Origin: Cellulophaga fucicola | GTDB taxonomy: Bacteria > Bacteroidota > Bacteroidia > Flavobacteriales > Flavobacteriaceae | Assembly (NCBI RefSeq): GCF_900119145.1 | Contig: NZ_FPIY01000004.1 | Span: forward strand, 1 to 64,000 | DNA length: 64,000 nt | Direction of reading: 5' to 3' | Shown here: piece by piece, positions 24,973-35,340 of the stretch | Numbering within the stretch: position 1 is the first letter of the stretch | How the letters are laid out: each line of letters starts with the position of its first letter | Notes under the pieces: model-generated | What the model saw: only the letters and a program-made list of their open reading frames with translations | What the model was told of the DNA's origin: nothing | Databases searched by the model: none | Made by a program: the position numbers and the translations under genes

Positions 24973-27894
24973 TTAAAAAGATACATTTACACCAAGCGCA
25001 TAACGTTTTGGCACAGGGTAACTTAAACTAGCACTACCTCCTAAACCACCAACACTTGGATCTACACCACTATAATCTGTAAGCGTAAATAAATTATCTC
25101 CAGACATATATATATTAACACTATTAACTCCTAACTTACTTAATGCATTTTTAGATAAATTATAAGATAATGTTACATTACGCATACGCAAATAACTACC
25201 ATCTTCTAAATAACGAGACGATGGCTTATTAGAGTTATTATTACCTCCTTCTATTGCTTGTGGGTGTGTAGCTATATCTCCCGGATTTTGCCATCTAGAC
25301 CAATCGTCTGCTAATCTTTGTTGATTAAATGTTGCATAAAAACCATCAGAATCAAACAACTCTCTAGAAGAGTTATAAATATATCCACCTTGTGAAAAAT
25401 CAAAATTAGCAGCCAATGAAAGCCCTTTATAAGACCAGCTTGTATTAAAACCACCTATAAAATCTGGTGACGATTTTTTATCTAAAATTTGACGTGTAGC
25501 TTCTGCATAATTACTAGTTTCTGACTTTTCTCCTGTTTCAGAGTCTATTACTTCCCAAAGCGGCTTGCCATCTTCAGGATTTACTCCCAACCATTTTCTC
25601 ATATACCAAGTATCTGCATCTTTACCTATTTTCCAGACTTTACTTCCCTGTGGTAATTCATCCGCTTCAAAGAGCTCGGTAACTTCATTTTTATTTACTC
25701 CAATGTTAAAACCTACGTTCCAGCTAAAGTCATTATTTTTAATAATATCAGCAGAAACAACAGCTTCAAAACCTCTATTTCTTACTCCTCCTATATTTTC
25801 CCAATACCCGCTAAAAGCTGTAACATCTGGCAAGCTTACAAAGTACAATAGGTCTGATGTGTTTTTGTTGTAGTACTCTAGTGTTAAGTCTACTGTATTA
25901 AATAATCTTGTATCTAGTGCAACGTTGGTTTCATACGATTTTTCCCATCCTAAATCTGGGTTAGAAAACTGATTTAATACTGCTCCAGGTACACCAACAT
26001 ATTGCGTATTTACCCTATAAGTTCCCTGATATGGATATAGAGATGATGGTCTATTACCAACAGACCCATAACTAGCTCTTAACTTTAATTCGTTTACAAT
26101 AGAGCTATTAAAAAAGTTCTCGTTGTGTATTAACCAGCCACCACCAACAGAAAAGAAGTTTCCATATTGGTTATTTAATCCAAAGTTAGATGCACCATCT
26201 CTACGTATAGATGCTTTTGCAAAATAACGATTGCTAAAACCATATTCTGTAGACAAAAAGAAAGACTGTAAAGCATAATCATTTTTAAAACCACTTATAG
26301 ATCCTGGTTCACTAGCTACATCTAGTATTTCTCCTCCAGGAATAATTCCGTTTCCTGTAGCTCCAAAGCTTTCATAGGTATAATCGTTAAACTCATATCC
26401 TCCTAATGCAGTTACAGAATGCTCCCCAAATTTGTTGGTATATTTTAGCATTTGAGTAGAAAGTCTTGTAAGTCTATTTGCTGTATTATCATTTATACTA
26501 CCGCCAGAAGATTCTCCTGAGATAGATCTTGGATCTGTATACGATTTTGATAAAGAGCGGTATAACGTAAAATTATTAACAGAATTGAATGTTAGATGAG
26601 GCATAATTTTATACTGAAAATCTAAATTAGCACTCGTATTATATACGTTACTTGAAGAGTAGTTCCATTGTTGATCGTATAAGTAATTACGCTGATCTCT
26701 TCCTAACCAATCTGAAGCACTAGCTGCATTAACAGGAATTCCGTTTGCATCATAGGGTACATCCCAAGGTAAATTTAAATAAAGATCATAAAGTGGCGCT
26801 TCTGCAATTCTATCTTTATCATCAAAACTGAAAGATATTTTAGGCATAATTTTTAAACGCTCAGACATATCATAATCAAGATTCATACGAAAAGTGTAAC
26901 GATCAAACTCATTTCCTTTTAAAGTTCCAGATTCATTGTAATAACCTGCATTTAAAAATAGATTAAGAACCTCTGTCCCAGATGTAAAAGACACATTAAG
27001 ATCTCTAACAACACCCGTTTGCGTACCTTCATTTATCCAATCTGTATCTCTTTCTAACAACTCTGGAGTGTACCAAGGATTTGTGTTTCCAAATTGCGAG
27101 TGATAATTATACAACTCCTCCGAATTCATTACATTAAATTGTCCTGAATTAAATTGGTTCATAGCTACTTTAGAACTCACTTTTATTTCAGATTTACCAA
27201 TTGTACCACGTTTGGTGTTTACGATTATAACACCATTAGCACCTCTAGACCCGTACAATGCTGTTGCAGATGCATCTTTAAGTACAGAAATAGATTCTAC
27301 ATCATTAGGATTTACTATTGGTGTACCGTGCTGTATAACACCATCTACAACCCATAAAGGTGTTACTCTACCACCTAATGATGCTCTACCCCTAATTAAA
27401 ATGTCTGGTGTTGCTCCTGGAGATCCACTAGATGCAGATACCTGTACTCCTGCTGCCTTACCTTGCAACATAGAAGATACATCTGGTGTTGTAACATCTT
27501 TTAACTCCTCTGCTTTAACACTTACCACAGAAGATGTAATTGCCTCTTTTTTTTGGGCTCCATAAGCCACGACAACTACTTCTTCTAATAAAGACGACTC
27601 TTCTTCTAAAGATACATTAATTACTTTTTGACCATTAATTTGTATCTCTTTAGTTTTAAAACCGATATAACTAAAAATTAAAACAGCATTAGCCTCTGCG
27701 CTTACTGTATACTCTCCGTTAAAATCTGTGGTTACACCATTACTTGTATTCTTAACTAGAATATTTACTCCTAAAACAGGAGTCTGGGTTCCCATTTCTA
27801 CAACTGTACCTGTAACAGTTGTTTTTTGCGCTAGCATTGTATTTGTAAAAACAAATAGCAGCAGCAGAAAACTTTTTAAGATTATCTTTTTCAT
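24973..27894 (-). CDS. SusC/RagA family TonB-linked outer-membrane transporter
   Basis: The 973-residue protein has a signal peptide ending near LAQK. It continues with a carboxypeptidase-like domain (about 25-105, VTGTVVEMGTQTPVLGVNI), a SusC-type TonB box region with VVVAYGAQKKE near residue 108, a plug domain containing MLQGKAAGVQVSASSGSPG and IRGRASLGG, and a large beta-barrel ending in GVNVSF with terminal Phe. It imports oligosaccharides together with the SusD partner encoded 25 bp downstream, energised by TonB. It is second gene of the operon after the GH109-like gene. Confidence 0.96.
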   Translation of the reverse strand: MKKIILKSFLLLLFVFTNTMLAQKTTVTGTVVEMGTQTPVLGVNILVKNTSNGVTTDFNGEYTVSAEANAVLIFSYIGFKTKEIQINGQKVINVSLEEESSLLEEVVVVAYGAQKKEAITSSVVSVKAEELKDVTTPDVSSMLQGKAAGVQVSASSGSPGATPDILIRGRASLGGRVTPLWVVDGVIQHGTPIVNPNDVESISVLKDASATALYGSRGANGVIIVNTKRGTIGKSEIKVSSKVAMNQFNSGQFNVMNSEELYNYHSQFGNTNPWYTPELLERDTDWINEGTQTGVVRDLNVSFTSGTEVLNLFLNAGYYNESGTLKGNEFDRYTFRMNLDYDMSERLKIMPKISFSFDDKDRIAEAPLYDLYLNLPWDVPYDANGIPVNAASASDWLGRDQRNYLYDQQWNYSSSNVYNTSANLDFQYKIMPHLTFNSVNNFTLYRSLSKSYTDPRSISGESSGGSINDNTANRLTRLSTQMLKYTNKFGEHSVTALGGYEFNDYTYESFGATGNGIIPGGEILDVASEPGSISGFKNDYALQSFFLSTEYGFSNRYFAKASIRRDGASNFGLNNQYGNFFSVGGGWLIHNENFFNSSIVNELKLRASYGSVGNRPSSLYPYQGTYRVNTQYVGVPGAVLNQFSNPDLGWEKSYETNVALDTRLFNTVDLTLEYYNKNTSDLLYFVSLPDVTAFSGYWENIGGVRNRGFEAVVSADIIKNNDFSWNVGFNIGVNKNEVTELFEADELPQGSKVWKIGKDADTWYMRKWLGVNPEDGKPLWEVIDSETGEKSETSNYAEATRQILDKKSSPDFIGGFNTSWSYKGLSLAANFDFSQGGYIYNSSRELFDSDGFYATFNQQRLADDWSRWQNPGDIATHPQAIEGGNNNSNKPSSRYLEDGSYLRMRNVTLSYNLSKNALSKLGVNSVNIYMSGDNLFTLTDYSGVDPSVGGLGGSASLSYPVPKRYALGVNVSF

Positions 27895-27928
27895 AAATTG
27901 AGTTTTTGAGTTTAATTGGTTATGTTAG

Positions 27929-29293
27929 TTAGTACGTATCTTTCATCCAGTTGTATGGCTTTCTTTTTATCCAATTACCTCTGGTAAAATCAGGAAAGTC
28001 TTGAGGTTCTCCATTATTTTCAATAGATAATTCAGACAATGGTGTTACAGCACTCCAAGCAGCTGCATCGTAAACATCCATTGGTGGAGCTACGTTTTCT
28101 TTAGCAGATTCTACAAAAGCATTAATAACAAAAAAATCTATTCCGCCATGTCCTGCTTCCGTTGCTCCATCTCCAAATTTTTTCCATAACGGATGGTCGT
28201 ATTTCTTAAACCAAGAATCCATATTTTCCCAACCATGCCCTTTGGTTGTACCCTCTATATGTATACGTTGTGTGTGGTAATCAAAATCTGTAAGACCTTG
28301 CACTCCCTGCACTTTAAAGCCTAAAGAGTAAGGGTGTGGTGTATTTACATTATGCGTAACAATAATTGTTTCTCCGTTTGCTGTTTCTATGGTAGAAGTA
28401 ATTATATCTCCTTGTTTCCATTTTAATTTTGCGTTAGGGTGATCTTTTCCTCCATTATCTACAATATACTTATTAAGGCCAATGGCTTTTGTTGCGTGCG
28501 ATGTTAAAGAGACCAATCTATTTCCTCTATTTACATCTGCCATTACAGCTACAGGCCCTAAGCCATGTGTTGGGTAAACATCTGCATTACGTAGTAAAGA
28601 GTGCTGTGTTCTCCAAGCCGCTTCTGATGTTCCTTTTTCCCCAAACTCTACACCCTTTCCATATGCTGTTTTTCCATCGTTAAACTTTACTCCTCTTAAA
28701 TCATGTTGGTACCCACAAGTAAAATGCAATAGCTCTCCAAAAACATTTTGCTTTACCATATTTAACACTGCTAAAACATCTCTTCTGTAGTTTACATTTT
28801 CTAGAATCATTAAATGAGAACCTGTTTCTTCATGTACATTTACCAAGTCCCAGCACTCTTCTAATGTATTTGCAGCAGAAACCTCTAAACCAGTATATTT
28901 TTCCGCTTTCATAGAATCTACCGCCATTCTGGTGTGCCATAACCATGGCGTAGAAATTACCACCGCATCTACATTAGATAACTCTAGTAGGTTTAAGTAA
29001 TCTTTTTCATTTTTTCCGAAGACTTTAGGTGCTTTTTTTCCAGCCTTACTAATTGCCTTTAAAGCTAAATCTGTTCTATTTTTATCTATATCACAAATAG
29101 CTGTAATTAGTACATCTTCTCTATTTAATAAATTATTTAGGTGATTTGTTCCTCTTAAACCAACTCCTATTAAGGCTACATTTAAAAGGGTAGACTTTTT
29201 ACTTTTAGTAATACCAAATGCTACACTTGGTGCTATAGATGCACCCGCTCCTACAATGGCTGTTTTTTTTATAAAATTCCTTCTTTTATTCAT
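27929..29293 (-). CDS. GH109-like Gfo/Idh/MocA family enzyme (probable alpha-N-acetylgalactosaminidase)
   Basis: The 454-residue protein begins with a twin-arginine signal (KRRNFIKK then a hydrophobic stretch). A Rossmann NAD site ALIGVGLRGTNH and ICDID lead into segments that recall GH109 enzymes: LEVSAANTLEECWDLVN, LMILENVNYRRDVLAVLNM, GYQHDLRGVKFN and YPTHGLGPVA. GH109 glycosidases use a bound NAD for a redox-assisted cleavage of alpha-GalNAc. Distinction from plain oxidoreductases rests on these motifs recalled from memory. It heads the operon with susC, susD and the DUF3472 gene. The product would be folded in the cytoplasm and exported with its cofactor. Confidence 0.85.
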   Translation of the reverse strand: MNKRRNFIKKTAIVGAGASIAPSVAFGITKSKKSTLLNVALIGVGLRGTNHLNNLLNREDVLITAICDIDKNRTDLALKAISKAGKKAPKVFGKNEKDYLNLLELSNVDAVVISTPWLWHTRMAVDSMKAEKYTGLEVSAANTLEECWDLVNVHEETGSHLMILENVNYRRDVLAVLNMVKQNVFGELLHFTCGYQHDLRGVKFNDGKTAYGKGVEFGEKGTSEAAWRTQHSLLRNADVYPTHGLGPVAVMADVNRGNRLVSLTSHATKAIGLNKYIVDNGGKDHPNAKLKWKQGDIITSTIETANGETIIVTHNVNTPHPYSLGFKVQGVQGLTDFDYHTQRIHIEGTTKGHGWENMDSWFKKYDHPLWKKFGDGATEAGHGGIDFFVINAFVESAKENVAPPMDVYDAAAWSAVTPLSELSIENNGEPQDFPDFTRGNWIKRKPYNWMKDTY

Positions 29294-29616
29294 ATCTTAA
29301 TTTTTCAAGTGATTGTAATCAATTAATAAAACCCTAATAGATTTATATAAATGTTATTTGTCTGAGAAACCAAAATTGAGAAAACACTGGAATAATACTG
29401 TGGAGTTTTTAGGCAATTACACCATACATATTATGCATCTTAAGGATAGTGATGATTTTACACCCCTAATCTGACGATTTTACCTCTTAATTTATGTTAA
29501 AATGGACCTATATTACCAGTGTCTAATTAGAAGAATTGACTATATTAACAACTTAATTTATTATAGTTATATTAAATAACATCTTTGTTAACTTACCAAT
29601 AACAGGCCTCTAAAAT
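29294..29616. other. Divergent promoter region between the glycan operon and its hybrid regulator
   Basis: This 323-bp stretch has no gene. It holds a direct repeat at 29450-29483, listed separately, and is otherwise AT-rich. No clear TTTG/TAnnTTTG promoter was found for either gene, which is common for activator-dependent promoters. Confidence 0.6.
29450..29483. promoter_or_regulatory. Direct-repeat operator candidate for the hybrid two-component regulator
   Basis: TGATGATTTTAC at 29450-29461 recurs as TGACGATTTTAC at 29472-29483, one mismatch in 12, with starts 22 bp apart. A spacing of about two helical turns suits an AraC-type dimer. It lies about 160-190 bp upstream of the GH109 gene and about 135-165 bp upstream of the regulator. 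Binding is inference. Confidence 0.45.
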
Positions 29617-32600
29617 ATGCACACCAAAACTATAAAAAACTATAAAAATTTTAGCCTCTTAGATATTAAATTTAAGTTATGCCTATTCTTATTTTGTTTT
29701 TATTTTAGTTTGATTTATTCTCAAGAAAAATTAAATTTTCTGCACTTAGAACAAAACTTCTATACTCAATCCAAAACTCTTGAAGACCATTTTGGGTATA
29801 TATGGATTACAGGTTCTGATGGCATGTATAAATATGATGGTTATGACTTTTCTTATACTCCATACCAAGACACAACCCAAGGAAAGTATGCTAGTAATCA
29901 AAAATTTATTTTAGAAAAAGACAACAACAATAATTTATGGGTTGCCCCTTATAATGGTTGTGTAAGTAAGTTTAATAACAAAGAACAACACAATACCTTT
30001 GCAAACGTAAAAAATGTTACCGTAATAAAACCTCATAACAATCTAGTTTGGTTTGGAACAAGCACTGGTCTTATATACAAGTACAATGAAGAAACTTCTT
30101 CTTTAGATAGTATTAATTCAGTGCCAAAAATTAACAACTTTAACCAAATAATATTAAGTATTGCTTTTACAGGTAAGCATAAAATGTGGATTAGTACCGA
30201 TCACGGAAAAATATACAGACATATACTAACCACAGACATTCTTGAGGAAATTAAAACCCCATTAAAAGACAACAAACAAAATATATTATTAGAAAGCGAC
30301 TCTTTTAATACATTATGGATTGCAACAGAATCTGAAGGGCTTTACAATTACACCACAAAAGACTCCAACTTTACACAATATGATATTCTACAAGCTGGCA
30401 AAGAAAAACTAAATCACGCGCTTTTTATCTCTCTTTTCTGTGATAGCAATAATAATATTTGGGCAGGCACAGATGGTGATGGCTTATATAAGGTTAATGC
30501 TACCAACAAAAGCATTAAAATTTATAAGCATGACGAGCTAAATAAATTTTCTATTACAAACAATACAATTACGCATATTAATGAAGATTCCTATGGCAAT
30601 ATTTGGGTGGTAGCAAAAAAGGGAGAAATAAATATTCTACCGAATAATAAAAATAACATTGCTTATTATAATGGCCTAGAAAACAGCTCTCCTACTACTA
30701 TTTTATCTAGTTTAAAAGCTTCCGATGGATCGTTATGGATAGGTACAGATGGCAAAGGATTAACAAGGGTTACATCAGAAAACAAAAAAGAACACTACAA
30801 TAACACTAAAAAAGGAAGTAATCATTTTTCAGGAAGATACATACAAGGACTTGTTGAAGATGCTGAAAAAAACATATGGATTGCTACTTATTTAAACGGA
30901 CTCTGGAAATACAATACAACTAATAAACAATTTAGTGAAATTAATGCTAGGAGTACAAATGGAGTATATTCCCCTGATTTTAGACACTTGTTTAAAGATA
31001 ACAAAAACAGAATTTGGGTTTCTTCTGGCGCAGCAATAAACGTTTATAACGCTTCAGATAGTTTACTTGCTACTTTTGACTACAATAAAAATAATTTTAT
31101 TGGTTCTATTTCCCAAGCCATAAACCAAGATAAAAATGGTACTATTTGGATTGGTCTTGATAGTGGTGGCCTTTATGAACTTATTGAAAACAAAAACGAT
31201 TTTAAAAATTCTACCTTTAAAAAGCATTCATATAATTTAAAAGAAAATCCAAATCATACTAATTTCGATATTATTATGATTCAACCAGATTACAATGGTA
31301 GTTTATGGATATTAACTAACTCAGGTTTTCTACTAAAATATAATACAGAGACTAAACTAGCTACTTCTTACTTAAACAATCCTAATCTAGAAGATATAGA
31401 TATTTCTGCTTTGCTACTAGAAAACTCTAATAGTTTGTGGTTAAGTAGTAAAAACGGAATTCATAACTATTTGGTCTATAACAACGACATAAAATCTTAT
31501 TACAAGTCAGACGGTTTTCAAGGTAATTCTTATTTAAAAAGAAGTGCGCATAAAGACAAAAACGGAAACTTATATTTTGGGGGCGAAGACGGACTTAATT
31601 CTTTTAGTCCTTCTCAAATGCAAAAAAGTAAAGGAAATGCAAAAGTATATATTAATGCTATAGATATTTTAAATAAACCAGCACATACCATTCTTGAAAA
31701 CTCCTTGCAAGAACCTATAGAAGAGATTAAAGAACTAAACTTAGACGCTAAACATTCTTCGCTTTCATTTCAGTTTTCAGCAATAGAAAATGTTTTAAAT
31801 TCTAATTATCACTACGCATATAAATTAAAAGGGTTTGATAATGATTGGATTACAGCTAAAAAAGATAGAACAGCCACATACACCAATATACCTTCGGGGA
31901 ACTACACATTTATAGTAAAAGCAGGAACAAAAAAAGGAGAATGGGACATTACTCCTAAAAGTATAGATATATACATTAAACCTCCTATTTGGAATACATA
32001 TTGGGCCTACTTGGCCTATCTTATTTTAGGTATACTTTTTATAATTGGCATTTTTTATTGGTTAAGATTAAAAAAACGAATTGTAAAAGAAACATGGCAA
32101 AACGAGAAAGAAAAAGAGTTGTACGCTGTAAAAATGAACTTTTTCGCAAAAATGTCTCACGAAATACAAACACCCTTGACTTTAATTCTTGGACCTATAG
32201 ACGATATGTTACGTAGAGCAGACTCCAACGGAAATGGCTTACTAAAACAACGTTTATTTATACTTAAAAACAATGCTAAAAGACTTTCTAGAATAGCAAA
32301 TGAATTAATGACGGTTAGAAACAGAGAACTTGGAATTTTAAAAGTCCTTGCCTCTAAAAATAACATTATTGATCACGCTAAAGAAATTGCATTGTCATTT
32401 ACAGAACAAGCTCGTTTTAAGAATATTAATTTTACGCAGCACTACTCAGATACAAATATTACCTTTTGGTATGATAGGGATAAGATAGAACATATACTAT
32501 ACAACTTATTATCTAACGCTTTTAAGTTTACACCAAAAGAAGGCAATATTACTCTAGAAATAAGCGCTAAAAAAAATGAATGTATAAAAATTCTAGTTTC

Positions 32601-33687
32601 AGATTCTGGACCCGGAATTCCTAAAGATGAATTAGATGATATCTTTAAATTATTTTATCAATCTGAATTGGGAAAAAATCAAAAAGGATTAGGTGTTGGT
32701 CTAGCGCTTACAAAAGAATTAATATCGTTACATCACGGAAAAATAAATGTAAAATCATCTGCAAAAAAAGGAACTAGCTTTATTGTAAAATTACCAATAC
32801 AAGAAAATGTATTATCAAAAGAAGAAAAACTAGCACCAGATGTAATTTCAAAAGACCAAAAAAATACACTTATCACGCTTAAAAACTCAGAATTAGATTT
32901 ACATCCTGTTTCTTCAAAATCTACCATAAAAAAACACACCTTATTACTTGTTGAAGATAATATAGAAATGCAAATATTCTTAAAGGATATTCTTAAAAAC
33001 AACTATCATCTTTTATTGGCTGAAAATGGTAAAGAAGGGATATTATTAGCAGAAAAAAACAATCCAGATTTAATAATTAGTGATATTATGATGCCTGTTA
33101 TGAATGGCTTAGAAATGTGTAAAACACTTCAGAAAAACAAAAAAACACAGCATATCCCTATAATTTTACTTACGGCTAAAAACTCTTCTAAATCTAAATT
33201 AGACGGGTTAAAATCTGGTGCCGTAGTTTATATTGAGAAACCTTTTAATTTACACGAGCTAATTTTAAAAGTAAATAACATAATTTCTTCAAGAGAAAAA
33301 ATAATATCCAAGTATAAAACAGATGCTATAAGCACTCCTAATAGCATTAACACTACATCTAAAGACGATCTATTTATTAAAGAATTAGTTAACGAATTAA
33401 ATAAACAACTAGACAATACCGACTTTAAATTAGAAGATTTGCCAAGCAGTTTAAATATGAGTTACTCTGTAATTTATAGAAAATGCCAAGACATTACAGG
33501 AAAAACATTAGTTGAATTCTTACGCTCGCTACGTCTTAAAAAAGCTGCCATTTTAATTTGCGAACAAGGTTACAACATCTCAGAAGCAGCATATATGGTT
33601 GGTTATAAGGACACAAAATACTTTACTAAATGTTTTAAAGATGAATTTGGCAAATCTCCTAGTGTCTATAAAAAAACGTATAAATAA
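29617..33687 (+). CDS. Hybrid two-component system regulator (HTCS) of the glycan locus
   Basis: The 1356-residue protein has an N-terminal membrane/signal segment (about 18-36), periplasmic beta-propeller repeats of the Reg_prop type (recurring IWITGSDG, NLWVAPYN, NIWAGTDGDGLY, SLWIGTDGKGL) and a Y_Y_Y domain near 705-780. A transmembrane helix follows near 794-818. The kinase core has His848 (MSHEIQTPLTLI) and an ATPase with NLLSNAFKFTP, DSGPGIP and GLGVGLAL. The receiver has Asp1156 in SDIMMP and the EKPF lysine. An AraC-type DNA-binding domain covers 1255-1356. HTCS proteins sense a glycan fragment in the periplasm and activate the adjacent susCD-type operon, here divergently transcribed. 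All domains are intact. Confidence 0.96.
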   Translation: MHTKTIKNYKNFSLLDIKFKLCLFLFCFYFSLIYSQEKLNFLHLEQNFYTQSKTLEDHFGYIWITGSDGMYKYDGYDFSYTPYQDTTQGKYASNQKFILEKDNNNNLWVAPYNGCVSKFNNKEQHNTFANVKNVTVIKPHNNLVWFGTSTGLIYKYNEETSSLDSINSVPKINNFNQIILSIAFTGKHKMWISTDHGKIYRHILTTDILEEIKTPLKDNKQNILLESDSFNTLWIATESEGLYNYTTKDSNFTQYDILQAGKEKLNHALFISLFCDSNNNIWAGTDGDGLYKVNATNKSIKIYKHDELNKFSITNNTITHINEDSYGNIWVVAKKGEINILPNNKNNIAYYNGLENSSPTTILSSLKASDGSLWIGTDGKGLTRVTSENKKEHYNNTKKGSNHFSGRYIQGLVEDAEKNIWIATYLNGLWKYNTTNKQFSEINARSTNGVYSPDFRHLFKDNKNRIWVSSGAAINVYNASDSLLATFDYNKNNFIGSISQAINQDKNGTIWIGLDSGGLYELIENKNDFKNSTFKKHSYNLKENPNHTNFDIIMIQPDYNGSLWILTNSGFLLKYNTETKLATSYLNNPNLEDIDISALLLENSNSLWLSSKNGIHNYLVYNNDIKSYYKSDGFQGNSYLKRSAHKDKNGNLYFGGEDGLNSFSPSQMQKSKGNAKVYINAIDILNKPAHTILENSLQEPIEEIKELNLDAKHSSLSFQFSAIENVLNSNYHYAYKLKGFDNDWITAKKDRTATYTNIPSGNYTFIVKAGTKKGEWDITPKSIDIYIKPPIWNTYWAYLAYLILGILFIIGIFYWLRLKKRIVKETWQNEKEKELYAVKMNFFAKMSHEIQTPLTLILGPIDDMLRRADSNGNGLLKQRLFILKNNAKRLSRIANELMTVRNRELGILKVLASKNNIIDHAKEIALSFTEQARFKNINFTQHYSDTNITFWYDRDKIEHILYNLLSNAFKFTPKEGNITLEISAKKNECIKILVSDSGPGIPKDELDDIFKLFYQSELGKNQKGLGVGLALTKELISLHHGKINVKSSAKKGTSFIVKLPIQENVLSKEEKLAPDVISKDQKNTLITLKNSELDLHPVSSKSTIKKHTLLLVEDNIEMQIFLKDILKNNYHLLLAENGKEGILLAEKNNPDLIISDIMMPVMNGLEMCKTLQKNKKTQHIPIILLTAKNSSKSKLDGLKSGAVVYIEKPFNLHELILKVNNIISSREKIISKYKTDAISTPNSINTTSKDDLFIKELVNELNKQLDNTDFKLEDLPSSLNMSYSVIYRKCQDITGKTLVEFLRSLRLKKAAILICEQGYNISEAAYMVGYKDTKYFTKCFKDEFGKSPSVYKKTYK

Positions 33688-33779
33688 AGTACAGGTTAAA
33701 TAAGCCTTATCTGTTTTTAACCAAACCTTTTTATTTTCTATATCTAATCCGTTTCTTTGTTATAAACACAAAACTATAT

Positions 33780-34235
33780 ATGAGCTTTAACATTGTTTTA
33801 TTTGAACCAGAAATACCAAACAACACTGGTAATATTGGCAGACTTAGTCTTGCTTCTGGTTCCACACTGCATTTGGTTAAACCATTTGGTTTTGAGTTAA
33901 ATGATAAAAGAGTTAAACGTGCTGGTTTAGATTACTGGCAACATTTAGATCTAAAAATTTACGATAGTATAACTCATTTTTTTGAAATTCATTCTGATAA
34001 AAAGTTCGCGTTTTTATCTGCAAAAGCAGAAAAAAACTACTATGAAATTGACTATGAGGATAATATGTTTTTTGTATTTGGTAAAGAATCTAAAGGTCTA
34101 CCTAAAAGCGTTGTAGAAAACAACAAAGACAGCCTTTACAAAATACCTCTTTTTAGCGAGCACATAAGAAGCCTAAACTTGGCAAATGCAGTTAGTATTG
34201 TAATCTACGATGCAATAAAATCTAAAAAACTGTAG
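33780..34235 (+). CDS. trmL: tRNA (cytidine/uridine-2'-O-)-methyltransferase, SPOUT family
   Basis: The 151-residue protein has the SPOUT knot motifs of TrmL: EPEIPNNTGNIGRLSLAS, FVFGKESKGLP and IRSLNLANAVSIVIYDA. TrmL methylates the ribose of wobble position 34 in certain leucine tRNAs using S-adenosylmethionine. The length is typical. It appears to be a single gene, 92 bp after the HTCS gene and unrelated to it. Confidence 0.93.
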   Translation: MSFNIVLFEPEIPNNTGNIGRLSLASGSTLHLVKPFGFELNDKRVKRAGLDYWQHLDLKIYDSITHFFEIHSDKKFAFLSAKAEKNYYEIDYEDNMFFVFGKESKGLPKSVVENNKDSLYKIPLFSEHIRSLNLANAVSIVIYDAIKSKKL

Positions 34236-34342
34236 TTTTTATAACAAATAGTATAAAATTTTAAACTTTAATTACTTTTTATAAGTACTTTTAAAGCTAT
34301 CACAATAAATAATCTTAACCATTAATATCTTATAATTTAAGA

Positions 34343-35335
34343 ATGAAATCATTTACAGTACAAGAAATTTGCGACCTATTAGGAGGAGAATTAGTAGGCA
34401 ATACTACAAGCAGAATAGAAGGAGCAGAACAAATTGAAAAAGCCAATAAAAATCAAATTACATTTATTGGTAGTGTAAAATATGTTCGCCTTTGGAAAAA
34501 TTCTAACGCAAGTGTTGCCATTGTAAATGACAATTTAAAAATAGAACCAGGAGAAAACAAAGCTCTTATTAAGGTTAAAAATGCTGATATTTCTTTAGCC
34601 AAATTATTAGAAGCGTACGATCCTGGAAAACCTGTTTTTGATGTAGACATACACCCAACTGCAGTTGTAGATAGTACTGCTAATGTTGGTGCCGGCACTA
34701 TAATAGGCGCCGGTTGTTATGTTGGTAAAAATGTAATTTTAGGAGACCAAGTTATACTTTACCCAAATGTTACTGTATTAGACGATACAACTATTGGCAA
34801 CCAAACCGTATTATGGTCTGGAACTGTTGTTAGAGAACGCAGTGAAATTGGGAGTCGTTGTACTTTTCATATAAACGTAAGTATTGGTGCAGATGGCTTT
34901 GGATATAGACCTAGTGATGATGGTAGAGGTCTAGTTAAAATACCGCAAATAGGAAACGTAATTATTGGTAATGATGTAGAAATTGGTGCTAATTCTTGTG
35001 TAGATCGTGGTAAATTTAGTTCTACAATTGTTGGCGATGGTTGTAAAATAGACAATCTAGTACAAATAGCTCATAACTGTGTTATGGGCAGATCTTGTAT
35101 TATGGCCGGCCATAGTGGTTTGGCAGGCTCTGTTACCTTAGGAGATGGTGTTATTATTGGCGGTAGCGCATCTATTAAAGACCACACCACCATTGGTTCT
35201 GGTGCTATAGTTGGCGCAGGATCTGGAGTAATGGGGAATATAGAAGCAGGCAAAACTGTTTTGGGTTACCCAGCACAAGACTCTAGAGATATGCTAAAAC
35301 AATGGGTTGTAATGAAAAAACTTAGTCGTAAATAA
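34343..35335 (+). CDS. lpxD: UDP-3-O-acylglucosamine N-acyltransferase
   Basis: The 330-residue protein has an N-terminal uridine-binding domain (to about residue 100) and a long left-handed beta-helix of hexapeptide repeats (VGAGTIIGAGCYVG, VILGDQVILYPN, GDGVIIGGSASIKDHTTIG). The catalytic His region is IDNLVQIAHNCVMG. LpxD adds the second acyl chain in lipid A synthesis. The gene is not accompanied by lpxC, fabZ or lpxA. Because Bacteroidota often carry extra LpxD-like paralogues, this may not be the main lipid A enzyme. Confidence 0.88.
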   Translation: MKSFTVQEICDLLGGELVGNTTSRIEGAEQIEKANKNQITFIGSVKYVRLWKNSNASVAIVNDNLKIEPGENKALIKVKNADISLAKLLEAYDPGKPVFDVDIHPTAVVDSTANVGAGTIIGAGCYVGKNVILGDQVILYPNVTVLDDTTIGNQTVLWSGTVVRERSEIGSRCTFHINVSIGADGFGYRPSDDGRGLVKIPQIGNVIIGNDVEIGANSCVDRGKFSSTIVGDGCKIDNLVQIAHNCVMGRSCIMAGHSGLAGSVTLGDGVIIGGSASIKDHTTIGSGAIVGAGSGVMGNIEAGKTVLGYPAQDSRDMLKQWVVMKKLSRK

Positions 35336-35340
35336 TATAA

